Shown here piece by piece: positions 12,489-22,143 of a DNA stretch of 64,000 nucleotides. How positions within the stretch are numbered: position 1 is the first letter of the stretch; every line of letters starts with the position of its first letter. The notes under the pieces were generated by a model that saw only the letters and a program-made list of their open reading frames with translations, was not told the origin of the DNA and searched no databases. This DNA is from Candidatus Methylobacter favarea (GTDB taxonomy: Bacteria; Pseudomonadota; Gammaproteobacteria; Methylococcales; Methylomonadaceae), in NCBI RefSeq assembly GCF_902806695.1, contig NZ_CADCXN010000069.1, forward strand, positions 60,613 through 124,612, in the 5' to 3' direction. A program made the position numbers and the translations under genes.

Positions 12489-12827
12489 CTATCCCGGCGG
12501 CCAATGCATTCGGCGTCCGCCCAACAGGTGCAGATGCAGGTGATAAATGGCCTGTCCGCCGTTCTTGTTGCAGTTAAACACTGTTCTGTAGCCTTCTTCA
12601 GATAATCCTTCCTGTTCAGCCAGTTTTACCGCGGTTTGTAATAATTGACCTGCCAATGACGTATCATCGAGATGATTTAATGTCGGGATGTGCCGTTTCG
12701 GGATAATCAGGATATGAACAGGGGCCTGGGGGCTCAGATCTCTAAAAGCCAGCACGTTATCATCTTCAAACACTACATCCGGTTTAATTTCACCGGCCGC
12801 CATCTTGCAAAATAAACAGTCAGTCAT
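12489..12827 (-). CDS. hinT: HIT-family nucleotide hydrolase (HinT-like)
   Basis: A histidine-triad purine nucleoside phosphoramidase-type protein. The HIT signature HLHLHLLGG is at about residues 97-105, and the N-terminal CLFCKMAAGEI is typical. I place the start at MTDCLFCK (12827), which has AAAGGTGAA upstream, rather than at the more distal in-frame start (12872). That gives 112 residues, normal for the family. It is followed upstream by recR on the same strand. Confidence 0.93.
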   Translation of the reverse strand: MTDCLFCKMAAGEIKPDVVFEDDNVLAFRDLSPQAPVHILIIPKRHIPTLNHLDDTSLAGQLLQTAVKLAEQEGLSEEGYRTVFNCNKNGGQAIYHLHLHLLGGRRMHWPPG

Positions 12828-12882
12828 AGGTTCACCTTTATAATCTACTCGTCTAAAAGCAGTAACAAGCAAGTAAGAGCTT

Positions 12883-13494
12883 TCAAGCTACATTAGTATC
12901 TAAATTTCTTCGTCCATTGAAGGCATGCAATAACGTACTGCTATCGGTAAATTCCAGTTCACCACCCATCGGTACACCATGGGCGATTCTGCTGGCTTGG
13001 ACATGATGTTTTGCGGCCAGTTCGCCGATAAAATACGCGGTTGCCTCGCCTTCTACCGTTGAGTTGGTGGCCAGAATCAGCTCTTTAATATTGCCGCTTG
13101 CCAGGCGTTGTTCCAGAATATTCAGGCCGAGTTCATCAGGCCCTATGCCATCGAGGGGGGATAAACGCCCGTGCAATACAAAATAGTGTCCTTTGAAGGC
13201 CGTAGCCTGATCGACAATCCAGGCATCGGCGGGGCTTTCCACTATGCAAATGGTCGAGTCATCCCTTGATTTGTCAGCACAAATCTCGCATAGACTGTAT
13301 TCGGTTAAGGTGCGGCACTGTTGGCAATAGCCAATTTCTTTAATTGCTTGCAGCAGGGTTTCAGCCAGCGCTTTTGCGCTGTTGCGGTCGCGCTGCAACA
13401 GCTGAAAAACCATGCGCTGCGCTGTCTTCGGGCCGACTCCGGGCAAACAGCAAAAACTCTGTATTAATTGTCCTAACAGGCCTTTTTTATGCAT
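12883..13494 (-). CDS. recR: Recombination protein RecR
   Basis: RecR works with RecF and RecO in loading RecA at gaps. The 203-residue length is standard. It shows an N-terminal helix-hairpin-helix ([13 protein letters not shown]), a four-Cys zinc finger ([16 protein letters not shown], about residues 57-72) and a Toprim domain (about 80-175, with [15 protein letters not shown]). The ybaB stop is one base upstream. dnaX-ybaB-recR is a classic operon. Confidence 0.97.
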   Translation of the reverse strand: MHKKGLLGQLIQSFCCLPGVGPKTAQRMVFQLLQRDRNSAKALAETLLQAIKEIGYCQQCRTLTEYSLCEICADKSRDDSTICIVESPADAWIVDQATAFKGHYFVLHGRLSPLDGIGPDELGLNILEQRLASGNIKELILATNSTVEGEATAYFIGELAAKHHVQASRIAHGVPMGGELEFTDSSTLLHAFNGRRNLDTNVA

Positions 13495-13495
13495 G

Positions 13496-13819
13496 CTAGA
13501 AAGGCATTTGGAAACCCGGAGGCAGCGGGATTCCTGCTGTGATGGCAGTCATTTTTTCCTTTTTCATTCTGGCTACTTTGTTTACGGCGTCATTGATAGC
13601 GGAAGCGACCAAATCTTCCAGCATATCCTTGTCTTCGCCAAGCAAGGAATTATCAATTGTGACTTTCCTGGCTTCCCGCTTGCCTGTCATTATAATCTTT
13701 ACCAAACCGCCGCCTGATTCCCCGGTAATCTCTACGGCAGAAAGCTCTTCCTGAGCTTTTTTGAGGTCTTCCTGCATTTTTTGAGCTTGTTGCATGATAT
13801 TGCCCAGTGCATTTTTCAT
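13496..13819 (-). CDS. ybaB: Nucleoid-associated protein, YbaB/EbfC family
   Basis: A small dimeric DNA-binding protein of 107 residues. The N-terminal coiled helix ([19 protein letters not shown]) and the [19 protein letters not shown] strand segment are family hallmarks. It is located between dnaX (22 bases) and recR (1 base), as in most bacteria. Confidence 0.96.
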   Translation of the reverse strand: MKNALGNIMQQAQKMQEDLKKAQEELSAVEITGESGGGLVKIIMTGKREARKVTIDNSLLGEDKDMLEDLVASAINDAVNKVARMKKEKMTAITAGIPLPPGFQMPF

Positions 13820-13841
13820 TTTCTACACTCCATTCTATAAT

Positions 13842-15443
13842 TTATACGGGCTCTATGGTACCGGGCATTACCCTGGCGTCAAAGTGTTCTTTTAAAGCCT
13901 GAATGTTTTCGTCTGAATTAATGGCTTCAATAGCGGCGAGCTGCTTATCTTCGCGCGCTTTAGTCAGTTGAACGGCGGGCGTGTCGATGGTTGTTTGCTT
14001 TGCGTTAATTACCAGCTTCAGCGATGTTCCCCGATAGGCCTGCAGAGCTTTTCGCAAGTTTTCTTCCGTGCGCGCACTACGCAATTGTTTATGGCCTGGA
14101 TCCAGTAGTAAAGTGCAAACTGTATCATCAATATTTTCCAGAACGCAATTATTAGCCAGTTCCCTGGTCAAGCCGTTAATCTTCATTGCTGCAATCATAT
14201 TCACCCAATTATCATCCGGCCTGGGAATAATTTTTTCCTCAGGGATTTTTTCAGCAATAACAGCGGGAGCCTCACTATTGTCTTTGGAATAATCAGGTTG
14301 CGTATCAATTCTGCTGAGTGTCCGGCGAATCTGGGCCTGCTTGACAGGCGCGGATTCCACAGCGGCCGGCCTGAAAGTCAGCATGCGCAGCATGACCATT
14401 TCAAAACCGCTGCGTGGATCGGGGGCCAGGTCAAGATCTCTTTGCCCTACCAAGCCTATCTGATAATAAAGCTGAACATCTTCGGGCGTAAACAGGGGCG
14501 ACAAATCGGCAATCATATCGGCATCAAAATCATGATCTATGGCTGCCGGTATTTGCTGAACCAGTGCAATGCGATGCAGGATTTGCAATATCTGCTGTAA
14601 TACCTCGCTGAAATCCGGAGTCAGATTCGCTATTTCATTTATTTTATCGAGAATCGCGGCCGCATTACCTTTGGCCAAAGCCGCTAATATGTCCTCAACA
14701 GGCTGCTGCGCCACTGTGCCCAGCATGGCCCTGACATCCTCCGCCGTTACTTTGCCATTGCCATACACAATTGCCTGATCCAGTAGACTCAAGCCATCAC
14801 GCATGCTGCCGTCAGCAGCTCGAGACAATAATTTTAATGCAGCAGCTTCAAAGTCAACACTTTCCTGCTTGAGTATAAATTCCATCTGGTTGAATATCTG
14901 GCCTGGCAGCAAGCGTTTCAGATTAAACTGAAGACAGCGAGACAGCACGGTTACAGGAATTTTCTGGGGATCTGTAGTGGCTAACAGGAATTTTACATGC
15001 GGGGGCGGTTCTTCCAGCGTCTTCAGCAAGGCATTGAAGCTATGCCCGGACAGCATGTGCACCTCGTCGATCAAATAGACTTTATAGCGCCCGTGACTGG
15101 GCGCATATTGGACATTGTCCATTAACTCCCGAGTGTCATCGACTTTGGTTCGGGAGGCTGCGTCGACTTCGATTAAATCCACAAAGCGTCCTTCATCCAG
15201 ATCCCGGCAAACCCTGCACACGCCGCAAGGATTAAAATCCTGAAGGTTTTCGCAGTTAATAGCCTTGGCTAAAATCCTGGCTATTGTGGTTTTGCCTACG
15301 CCGCGGGTTCCGGTGAATAAATAGGCGTGATGAAGCCTGCCATGCTGCAAAGCGTTCATTAACGATTTGACGACATGCTCTTGTCCGACAACTTCCGTGA
15401 AATTATGGGGACGCCATTTTCTGGCGAGAACCTGGTAGTTCAT
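13842..15443 (-). CDS. dnaX: DNA polymerase III subunit gamma/tau
   Basis: The clamp-loader ATPase. I place the start at MNYQVLARKWRP (15443); an upstream in-frame start would run into the 4.5S RNA gene. The resulting 533 residues show Walker A GTRGVGKTT (about residues 45-53), a zinc module with CGVCRVC, Walker B DEVHML, sensor SRCLQF and a C-terminal tau-like region. It is shorter than E. coli tau (643 aa). I did not find a clear A-AAA-AAG slippage site, so separate gamma production is not evident. Confidence 0.95.
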   Translation of the reverse strand: MNYQVLARKWRPHNFTEVVGQEHVVKSLMNALQHGRLHHAYLFTGTRGVGKTTIARILAKAINCENLQDFNPCGVCRVCRDLDEGRFVDLIEVDAASRTKVDDTRELMDNVQYAPSHGRYKVYLIDEVHMLSGHSFNALLKTLEEPPPHVKFLLATTDPQKIPVTVLSRCLQFNLKRLLPGQIFNQMEFILKQESVDFEAAALKLLSRAADGSMRDGLSLLDQAIVYGNGKVTAEDVRAMLGTVAQQPVEDILAALAKGNAAAILDKINEIANLTPDFSEVLQQILQILHRIALVQQIPAAIDHDFDADMIADLSPLFTPEDVQLYYQIGLVGQRDLDLAPDPRSGFEMVMLRMLTFRPAAVESAPVKQAQIRRTLSRIDTQPDYSKDNSEAPAVIAEKIPEEKIIPRPDDNWVNMIAAMKINGLTRELANNCVLENIDDTVCTLLLDPGHKQLRSARTEENLRKALQAYRGTSLKLVINAKQTTIDTPAVQLTKAREDKQLAAIEAINSDENIQALKEHFDARVMPGTIEPV

Positions 15444-15477
15444 TGCAGGCTCGAAAGGCAGTGACTGTAGTGGGCGG

Positions 15478-15583
<106 letters not shown>

Positions 15584-15585
15584 CC

Positions 15586-15914
15586 ATTATACAAAAGCCG
15601 TACTGGCTAAAGGAGAAGTATTATCGTTGAATAAACTTAATAATACAAGCCGGGATAAAATAATTTCCGTGAAAACTAAATTGGGATTTTGACTGATCTG
15701 AGGGGCCCATTGCGAATTAAAAAAAATAACAAGCGGAAGTCGTAAAACTACAGGCTTGATTTTTTAAAATTCAGGTAAAACAAAATTGGATACCGGCTTC
15801 ATTGCCTTAAAACCGCGTGTCGTCTAAAAGTTTTATTGGCAGGGCTATCAGCCAGTTTACGGCTGTGAAAGCCGAATTTAATTTAACGGCGGTTTATTCA
15901 GATTTTTCCATTCT
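15586..15914. other. Gap without recognisable genes
   Basis: About 330 bases between the 4.5S RNA gene and the end of the GH1-like gene. It is AT-rich with several short inverted repeats. I see no open frame or RNA that can be supported. Confidence 0.5.
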
Positions 15915-17120
15915 CTAATAATGCAAGCCATAACGCTCTTCTGCAAGAACATCTTCCCATTGCCCAATGAGTTTTTTGTAAGCTGCACCGACTGGCGTTA
16001 TTTTGCGATCAAGATCAAATAAGCCAAGTTCGTTTACCCGGCCTGCATCTTCTCGTAAGGCGGAATCCCAGTCTACTTGGTGCAACAAACTGTACCAGGT
16101 AAAACCGAAAATAGGGATGCCGTCCTGTTTAAGTCGATGCACATTTGCCCATTCTTTCCAAAACCAGTTCAGCGAGTCGGGCATTCTCATATTGGTTTCT
16201 GTATGCATAATCGGCAATTTATAACGGCTATAATATTGTTTGGTTATTACATAGTAGCCAAAGATTTCTCCTGACGGTTCAGTGCTTCCATCGGGATGTA
16301 CAAGATGCTCATTGGTAACATAGTAATCGTTACCCATAATGCAACGTGCTATAACCTGGTGCTCTTCAAACCAATGGTATTCTTTGCGCGTCATGCCGTT
16401 ATCCAACAGGTACTCATACATTCTTACGTTCAAGGGGTAGCCGTATACAAGATCGAGTGACAAGAAGCGTTTTTCATTATAAAAATTAGCGATATGCTGC
16501 GCATTCGGGTTTACCGGATGGAAATATTCCGACGATTCGCTTTGAATGAAAATAGCCTGCGGCTGTACTTCAAGAATTGCATGCATGGCTAAAACATTGG
16601 CCTGGCACAGATGCTTGATAGCTGTTACAAAGGCTTTATCTGTAGTCAGCCGTTCATTCCACCAGCCATACTGGGCTGAAAAAGTCGCGGCGATGAATAT
16701 TTCATTGACGGGAGTATAGTGGGTAAGATAAGGGAAGCGTTCTGCGAAGGCTTTAGCGTATTCGGCGAAATAGTTGGGAAAATCAGGGTTTTGGAAATTA
16801 CCTATCCAGTCAGGGACGCCAAAGTGACAAAGATCGACAATAGGAGTGATGTCTAGCTGCCTTAACGTATGGAAAGTCTGGTCCGTGAACGCCCAATCAT
16901 ATTTACCCGGAGCCAGATGGGTTTTGTAATAAGGCGGTCCGTATCTTAAATAAGAAATATCTAGCTCTTTGACCAGTTCAAGATCTGTTTGCCAATGCTC
17001 ATAATGTCTGGTTTTTTCCATTTCATCAACGCGCCTCACCGCTCCGTCAGGCAATGCAATCGTCGGGTAACTGTTTTCGATTCCGGTCGCAAACATGAAG
17101 CTGTGCGTAAACATGCTCAT
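15915..17120 (-). CDS. Glycoside hydrolase family 1-like protein
   Basis: A predicted TIM-barrel beta-glycosidase of 401 residues, shorter than typical GH1 enzymes (~450). The acid/base Glu is probably residue 140 (YTPVNEIF) and the nucleophile Glu residue 308 (IMHTETNM). Both motifs are variant forms of the canonical NEP and TENG. Other cues are CHFGVPDW and the C-terminal FGFTWYSLLHQVDWD. The start at 17120 follows AAGGAAAG and begins just past the stop of the upstream SDR gene. The two probably form an operon. The substrate is unknown. Confidence 0.8.
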   Translation of the reverse strand: MSMFTHSFMFATGIENSYPTIALPDGAVRRVDEMEKTRHYEHWQTDLELVKELDISYLRYGPPYYKTHLAPGKYDWAFTDQTFHTLRQLDITPIVDLCHFGVPDWIGNFQNPDFPNYFAEYAKAFAERFPYLTHYTPVNEIFIAATFSAQYGWWNERLTTDKAFVTAIKHLCQANVLAMHAILEVQPQAIFIQSESSEYFHPVNPNAQHIANFYNEKRFLSLDLVYGYPLNVRMYEYLLDNGMTRKEYHWFEEHQVIARCIMGNDYYVTNEHLVHPDGSTEPSGEIFGYYVITKQYYSRYKLPIMHTETNMRMPDSLNWFWKEWANVHRLKQDGIPIFGFTWYSLLHQVDWDSALREDAGRVNELGLFDLDRKITPVGAAYKKLIGQWEDVLAEERYGLHY

Positions 17121-17127
17121 ACTTTCC

Positions 17128-17856
17128 TTATAAGATATCCAGCCTTCCACCATCGACGACAAGTGTGGTTCCATTTATATAGCTTGCTTCATCGGAGGCA
17201 AGAAAACAAATAGCCGCAGCCACTTCTTCAGGTTTGCCCACTTCGCCTTTTATCCTTTCTTTGCCGTCTTTAACATTAGGATTATTCCACAACATTGGTG
17301 TATCCACTGCCCCGGGTGCTACACAATTTATTCTTACCTGGCTATGCGAATATTCAAGACTTACGCCTCGTGCAAAAGCTTCCATGGCGCCTTTACTGCT
17401 AGCATAAGGGATCACGTTCGCGGTGCTTTCGTGGGCATGAACCGAACTGATATTGACGATAGCGCCCTTCTTCATATGCGGTAGGCAATATTTAGAGAAA
17501 AGAAACACCGAACGAAGGTTCACGGCCATGACCTGATCCCATTCTGCAGCAGTAAGATCGATGATCTTTTTAAACGTCATCATTGCCGCATTATTCACAA
17601 GAACATCCACTTTTCCCCAATGCTGCAAAGCAAGATTCACAGCAGCTTTAATTTCGTCTTCTTTTCCTACATCGGCTTGACTAAATAATGCGATGCCTTT
17701 TGCTTTTCCAATATCATCAACGGTTTTTTGGCCTTTTTCAGGATCACGATCAATTACTATAACAAGACCGCCTTCTGATGCCATTTGCATTGCCGTGACT
17801 TTACCTATACCCGACGCCGCGCCGGTAACAAGGCAAACTTTTTTATCAAAGCGCAT
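17128..17856 (-). CDS. Short-chain dehydrogenase/reductase (SDR)
   Basis: A classical NAD(P)-dependent SDR of 242 residues. It has the Rossmann motif TGAASGIG near the N-terminus, NNAAM, the catalytic Ser in ISSVHAH, YASSK (Tyr/Lys pair) and CVAPGAVDTPM. An acidic residue after the second strand (VIDRD) suggests NAD preference. I chose the start at 17856 (AAGGACTTATCT before ATG); the longer frame adds 50 non-homologous residues. It is followed after 7 bases by the GH1-like gene. The substrate is unknown; the pairing suggests sugar metabolism. Confidence 0.9.
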   Translation of the reverse strand: MRFDKKVCLVTGAASGIGKVTAMQMASEGGLVIVIDRDPEKGQKTVDDIGKAKGIALFSQADVGKEDEIKAAVNLALQHWGKVDVLVNNAAMMTFKKIIDLTAAEWDQVMAVNLRSVFLFSKYCLPHMKKGAIVNISSVHAHESTANVIPYASSKGAMEAFARGVSLEYSHSQVRINCVAPGAVDTPMLWNNPNVKDGKERIKGEVGKPEEVAAAICFLASDEASYINGTTLVVDGGRLDIL

Positions 17857-18674
17857 AGATAAGTCCTTAACATTATTAAAGTTATACAAACTATATGCAT
17901 TATAGTTAAGTGATAGTCTTACCCATGTTATTAAAAGTTCCCAAGCATATGCGGTAAAGAATTTTCCTATTGCTATAAATAATAAATTATATCCAGGATA
18001 TGCCACGCATTTTTAGCAATAAAACTTCTGCGATTTATTTGAGCTGAATATTTTTTGGTAGGGAATATTTCATTGTGGACACATTTATTTGGGCTAACCC
18101 ATGTTGTTTAAGGAGGTAAGCAAAACCCGGCAATAAAAAACTTGAAGACAGGAGCCGTTCGATTAACTCAGGAGTTTGATTGGCAAGGCTGGATAACCTT
18201 AAGCAAGGAAAGCCAGGCGTTCAATAGCCCTGGTAGCCCATTTACGCTGGCCCAAGCCAATAGGGTTTTATCGACGAATATTGAGATTATTTCTACATAC
18301 TCAATAAGTTAAGCCGGGATTAACGTATAAATGGGCTCTAGTCCGGCCAGACAATCACCGCGCTGCGCAAGCGGTTTTTGCCAAAGCAGGACATCCGGCC
18401 AAAATCTTCGCGGGCAATGGGGACAAACTGGCAGTCCAGTTCGCTTTGACGGTTATCGTCCGGGTCTGAGTAAGATTGATAATATTGGTTCCTCTCACTT
18501 TCACGGCGTCAGAATGATCCCCTTTGTTAAGAGGATTGAAGAGGAGTTTACGATAAGTCAGTGCCTAATTGAATTAGATAACTTTGAAAGGCCGAACGTT
18601 TAGGGAGAGGGGAGTCAGGCGCCGGCGACAGCAAAGAGCAAAATCCACATTCGGGGCTTACCCCTTGACCCTAT
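17857..18674. other. Gap containing a duplicated gene fragment
   Basis: No intact gene is seen. The only recognisable content is the 132-bp fragment copied from the GNAT/C39 gene (18337-18468). The right part (about 18600-18670) has GC-rich sequence of the kind often found beside mobile repeats, but nothing can be named. Confidence 0.6.
18337..18468 (-). pseudogene. Duplicated 3' end of the GNAT/C39-peptidase gene
   Basis: This segment is about 95% identical, by eye, to 19794-19925, the last ~43 codons of the GNAT/C39 gene including its stop. The encoded peptide would include FGRMSCFGKNRLRSAVIVW. No upstream coding part remains. It marks a past duplication or a deleted second copy, with the methyltransferase gene now lying between the copies. 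Confidence 0.85.
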
Positions 18675-19505
18675 TTAATTCGTCGTGGCGATTGATTTGC
18701 GCATACACCAGTAGATTTCGCCGCCTAGCGCAGGGAAAAAAGCACCCCATAACAAATTAAACCGTAACCAGCCTTTAATATTCTCAAGGAATAATCCGCT
18801 TTTACGAAGAAAAAAGGCTCCAGAGATAAAATTCAAATATAGTCCGCTGCTTGTCGCCATATTCCTTATGCGTTGCGGTGAAAATACACTGACATGGCCA
18901 AATTTCGAAGCGGTAAGCCGAATTCGCTTTTGCCAATACGCTACAAGCCATTCTACTGTGACAGGAAAACCCCCTATTACAACTCCATTGGGCACTAATC
19001 CAGCGCTTAACCGGTGAACTAACCTTTCTGGGTCAAATAAATGTTCAAGCAAATGAAGTACGATGATCACATCATATTGTTCATCCAGGCAAAAATCCGG
19101 CGAGTCAACATTGGCTTCAATCTGTCTGGTATAACCAGACTCTGCTAATTCCGGCTGTAATTTATAATCCACTGCAACCCAGCAGGCAATATCGGTAAAT
19201 CCCGCATCGCGCATAAAGCGCAGCATCTGGCCTCGGTCAACGCCAATCTCGCATACGCGCAATGAACGACCTAGTCGAATCTGCTCTTCTCGAATCAGAT
19301 GGTACATAAACCAATAACGCAGCATCTTGATTGGGTAACGGGTGGCACGAGGTTTGGCAAAGAGATTTATTACCCATTGCTGTGCATCAAAAACAGAAAG
19401 ATCCCAATTGTACGCAGCTTGTAAAGAAGACGTTGATGGAATCTGAGGCAAAAGCAGCTTTGCTCTGTCATTTATTAACTTCTCCGATTGTAAGCTTGTT
19501 TTCAA
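18675..19505 (-). CDS. Class I SAM-dependent methyltransferase
   Basis: A 276-residue protein with SAM-binding motif I-like RVCEIGVDRGQMLRF (about residues 83-97), an acidic strand end AVDYKL, and the post-motif stretch VIIVLHLLEHLFDPERL seen in glycan- and lipid-modifying methyltransferases. The start appears to be TTG (19505-19503); the next ATG is about 60 residues in. The C-terminus has hydrophobic stretches (about 235-270) that may associate with membrane. It lies between two copies of the GNAT/C39 3' end, so it may have arrived with that rearrangement. Confidence 0.75.
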   Translation of the reverse strand: MKTSLQSEKLINDRAKLLLPQIPSTSSLQAAYNWDLSVFDAQQWVINLFAKPRATRYPIKMLRYWFMYHLIREEQIRLGRSLRVCEIGVDRGQMLRFMRDAGFTDIACWVAVDYKLQPELAESGYTRQIEANVDSPDFCLDEQYDVIIVLHLLEHLFDPERLVHRLSAGLVPNGVVIGGFPVTVEWLVAYWQKRIRLTASKFGHVSVFSPQRIRNMATSSGLYLNFISGAFFLRKSGLFLENIKGWLRFNLLWGAFFPALGGEIYWCMRKSIATTN

Positions 19506-19794
19506 TTCTTTAAATATCTCTTGTTAGTCGGTTGAAGTTATCAGTTGTCAGGATTTATTCTCAATAATTTTCAATATTGCCAGCTCAAGTCTGAAGTTTT
19601 ACACATAAATCGACTTTAAAAACATGAGTGAGGCTTACAGAAAATAGCAATGTTAATACACCTGCAGCAATTAAGAAAATAAATAATGCGGTGTCAGAAG
19701 GCAGGCTATGATTGTTGCAGAGATAAATATCATGGGGCGCATTTAAAGCAAAAGTAAAAATCTGTCCGGCGGAACGCTTGCTTGCAGATGTGTT

Positions 19795-20907
19795 CTAGCC
19801 CGGCCAGACAATCACCGCGCTGCGCAAGCGGTTTTTACCGAAGCAGGACATCCGGCCAAAATCTTCGCGGGCAATGGGGATAAACTGGCAGTCCAGTTCG
19901 CTTTGGCGGCTATCGTCCGGGTCCGGGTCGTGCATATACAGGCAATCATCATCAAAACCGCTCATGACTACCCAGTGCGGGGTTTTTTTGCGATTTATAA
20001 GGAAAGTGCTTATCAGTATCAGCGGTATCGCCCCGGCATTAAAGGCGGTAATCAGCTCATTCTGGGTAATATCGGCATAAAAAATTTTGATGTCCTGTTC
20101 TTTGGCTTGCCGTTTAAAGCAGTTGTCAACCAGTTCCATGATCTGTTTTTTTTCTTCATTGCGAACGCCGTCAATAAACAGGGCGCCGGTCTGGTTAATC
20201 CAGACTTCAACTTTAAAATGACGCCGCCTTGCGGCCAGGGCAAGCCCTAGCGGATGGCAGCCGCCATGACCGGCGGTCATGAAAATGGTAGTGGCTTCCC
20301 GCCACAGGTTGATTTCTTCTTCGCGGGACGGCAAATAAGCTTTGTTAAGCCCATGCATGGCCATCATCAATGCCACCGGGCCGCAGGTAAAAGGGGTAGT
20401 TTGTCTCAACCAGTGTACGGTTCGGTGTTGCAAACTATCACGATAATGGCGGATGCGTTTCTGGTAGCGCAAGGCGTCTTTGTGATCTTCATAATAATCG
20501 CGGTATATGCCGAAAAGCTGATAGCCCAGCGCTTCATAAAGGCCAATGGCCGGGGTATTATCGATACTGACTTCAAGACGCAAGTAGAGCCGGCCGTCAT
20601 CATTAGCGGCTTGTTCACCTGCCGTCATGAGCAGTTTGGCAATGCCTGAGCCTCTTAGTTGCGGCGACACTGCCAGCGAATAAACTCTGGCCAGCCGCGT
20701 ACCGGGGTGGTAAATAATCAGCACATAGCCGGCGACAGCCTTTTCTACTTCGGCGACCAGCAAGGCGCAATGCTCCGCCATTAGCCAATGTCGGAAACTG
20801 CGCCGGCTTAATCTATCGGCTTCAAAGCCGGCTTGTTCAAGCTCCACCAGTTCATCAAGATCTTCCAGCCGGGCCTGACGAATCAGAATATTGTCGATAT
20901 TCCTCAA
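19795..20907 (-). CDS. GNAT acetyltransferase fused to C39-like peptidase
   Basis: A two-domain protein of 370 residues. Residues about 6-155 form a RimI-like GNAT domain (motif A SLAVSPQLRGSGIAKLL). Residues about 163-365 resemble a papain-like C39 peptidase: catalytic Cys in TTPFTCGPVAL, His in PHWVVMSGF and Asp in MHDPD. The start codon overlaps the stop of the DUF2817 gene (ATGA), so the two are translationally coupled. Its 3' end is duplicated at 18337-18468. The neighbourhood with a RimK-like ligase suggests it trims or caps a peptide; the substrate is unknown. Confidence 0.85.
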   Translation of the reverse strand: MRNIDNILIRQARLEDLDELVELEQAGFEADRLSRRSFRHWLMAEHCALLVAEVEKAVAGYVLIIYHPGTRLARVYSLAVSPQLRGSGIAKLLMTAGEQAANDDGRLYLRLEVSIDNTPAIGLYEALGYQLFGIYRDYYEDHKDALRYQKRIRHYRDSLQHRTVHWLRQTTPFTCGPVALMMAMHGLNKAYLPSREEEINLWREATTIFMTAGHGGCHPLGLALAARRRHFKVEVWINQTGALFIDGVRNEEKKQIMELVDNCFKRQAKEQDIKIFYADITQNELITAFNAGAIPLILISTFLINRKKTPHWVVMSGFDDDCLYMHDPDPDDSRQSELDCQFIPIAREDFGRMSCFGKNRLRSAVIVWPG

Positions 20908-22001
20908 GCTGATAGTCCATGCAATGCCTGTGCTATAACCTGGCGCGCACGAAACAGGACCATTTCCTTCCAGGCCTGATCAGCCGGACAGAAATGATGC
21001 CGCATAACCTTACTATGCTGCGAGCGAGCCTGGAGATTATCCGGTAGCGCCCAAAGTTGATGATCGCGCAGCAGGATTTCGAACAACTGATCGGTTCTGA
21101 ACGTGCCGAACTCCAGGGTAATATAGCAGCTTCGTGCATTCATGACGGCGTGCCAGGCATAATCCAGTAAACCTGTTTTAGGAACCGAACTTGACGTGCC
21201 CAGCAACGGCAAGGTTACTGAATCGCCGTACAGTTTATAAGCGGCAGCTGTTCCGGCACTATCGGGGGCGTGGTCGCAAATGATTTCACCGTAGCCGTAA
21301 GGCCCCAGGCCGGTATGAATATCAATTACCGCCAAATCCCGTTCATGCAGGGAATATTTAGCAATAAGTTCTTCCGTGACCCGTCTTCCGTGCGCAGGCG
21401 CATGCCCGCCATAAAAAGGGCCGGCCGGGTCGCTATACTGTCCGGCGCTGATAGCCTTTTCAAGCGCCTCACGGCCATGCTGTTGCTCGAATTCGGCAAA
21501 GGCTGTTTTTCGCTGTTTTGCATCAGCTAAAAAAAACGCCGGTCTGAGCAGTTCATAGCCGGGATTTTCCGGCAATGGCGCTGTGAAATCGACCGCATTG
21601 CGATTAAGATCAACGCCGTCGGCATCGCAGCGCCGCTGCCACGCATAACCCCACGGCGTCAAGGCATGTACCATTAATACCGCGGTATCGGCCGGAACAG
21701 GAAGAAGGCTGGAGCCAATCAACTGCAAATGATCTATTTGTACAGCGCTGCCGGCAAATCCCTCTATGCCATGAGTGCCGCCGATCAGAACCACTATTTT
21801 TGAGGCGTTTTCATCGCCAATCCATGCCGTATCGGTGCTCAGTGATTCACCTTCAGGCCCGGCGCCGGGGCAATAATAAGGCACACTTTGCACAGGAATG
21901 GGCAGCTGAGCCAGGCGTGCAAGCCAGGATTGTCTGCCGCAGGCGTAGCTGGCAGGAAAAACACTGGGATCTATAACGGCAAAAGGAAGACTGTAAGACA
22001 T
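20904..22001 (-). CDS. M14-like metallopeptidase, DUF2817 family
   Basis: A 365-residue protein of the carboxypeptidase/aminoacylase-like M14 fold. Probable zinc ligands are in GGTHGIEGFAG (His and Glu) and DIHTG (His), with DLNRN (substrate binding) between them. A general-base Glu is likely in YITLEFGT. It has no signal peptide, so it acts in the cytoplasm. AGGTAA precedes the ATG. It heads a two-gene unit with the GNAT/C39 fusion and is divergent from the RimK-like gene, with a 142-base shared promoter region. Confidence 0.85.
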   Translation of the reverse strand: MSYSLPFAVIDPSVFPASYACGRQSWLARLAQLPIPVQSVPYYCPGAGPEGESLSTDTAWIGDENASKIVVLIGGTHGIEGFAGSAVQIDHLQLIGSSLLPVPADTAVLMVHALTPWGYAWQRRCDADGVDLNRNAVDFTAPLPENPGYELLRPAFFLADAKQRKTAFAEFEQQHGREALEKAISAGQYSDPAGPFYGGHAPAHGRRVTEELIAKYSLHERDLAVIDIHTGLGPYGYGEIICDHAPDSAGTAAAYKLYGDSVTLPLLGTSSSVPKTGLLDYAWHAVMNARSCYITLEFGTFRTDQLFEILLRDHQLWALPDNLQARSQHSKVMRHHFCPADQAWKEMVLFRARQVIAQALHGLSA

Positions 22002-22143
22002 AAGAGATTACCTGACTATTTTCCGTAGCATAACGCCAGTTAGAGTAATTTTGAAATATTTTCCCATGCCCACAGAAACACCTTGTATAAATAACGGTCT
22101 GGTTCCAAAATTATAATTTATTTTATTTCAGGATTTTTTAGCT

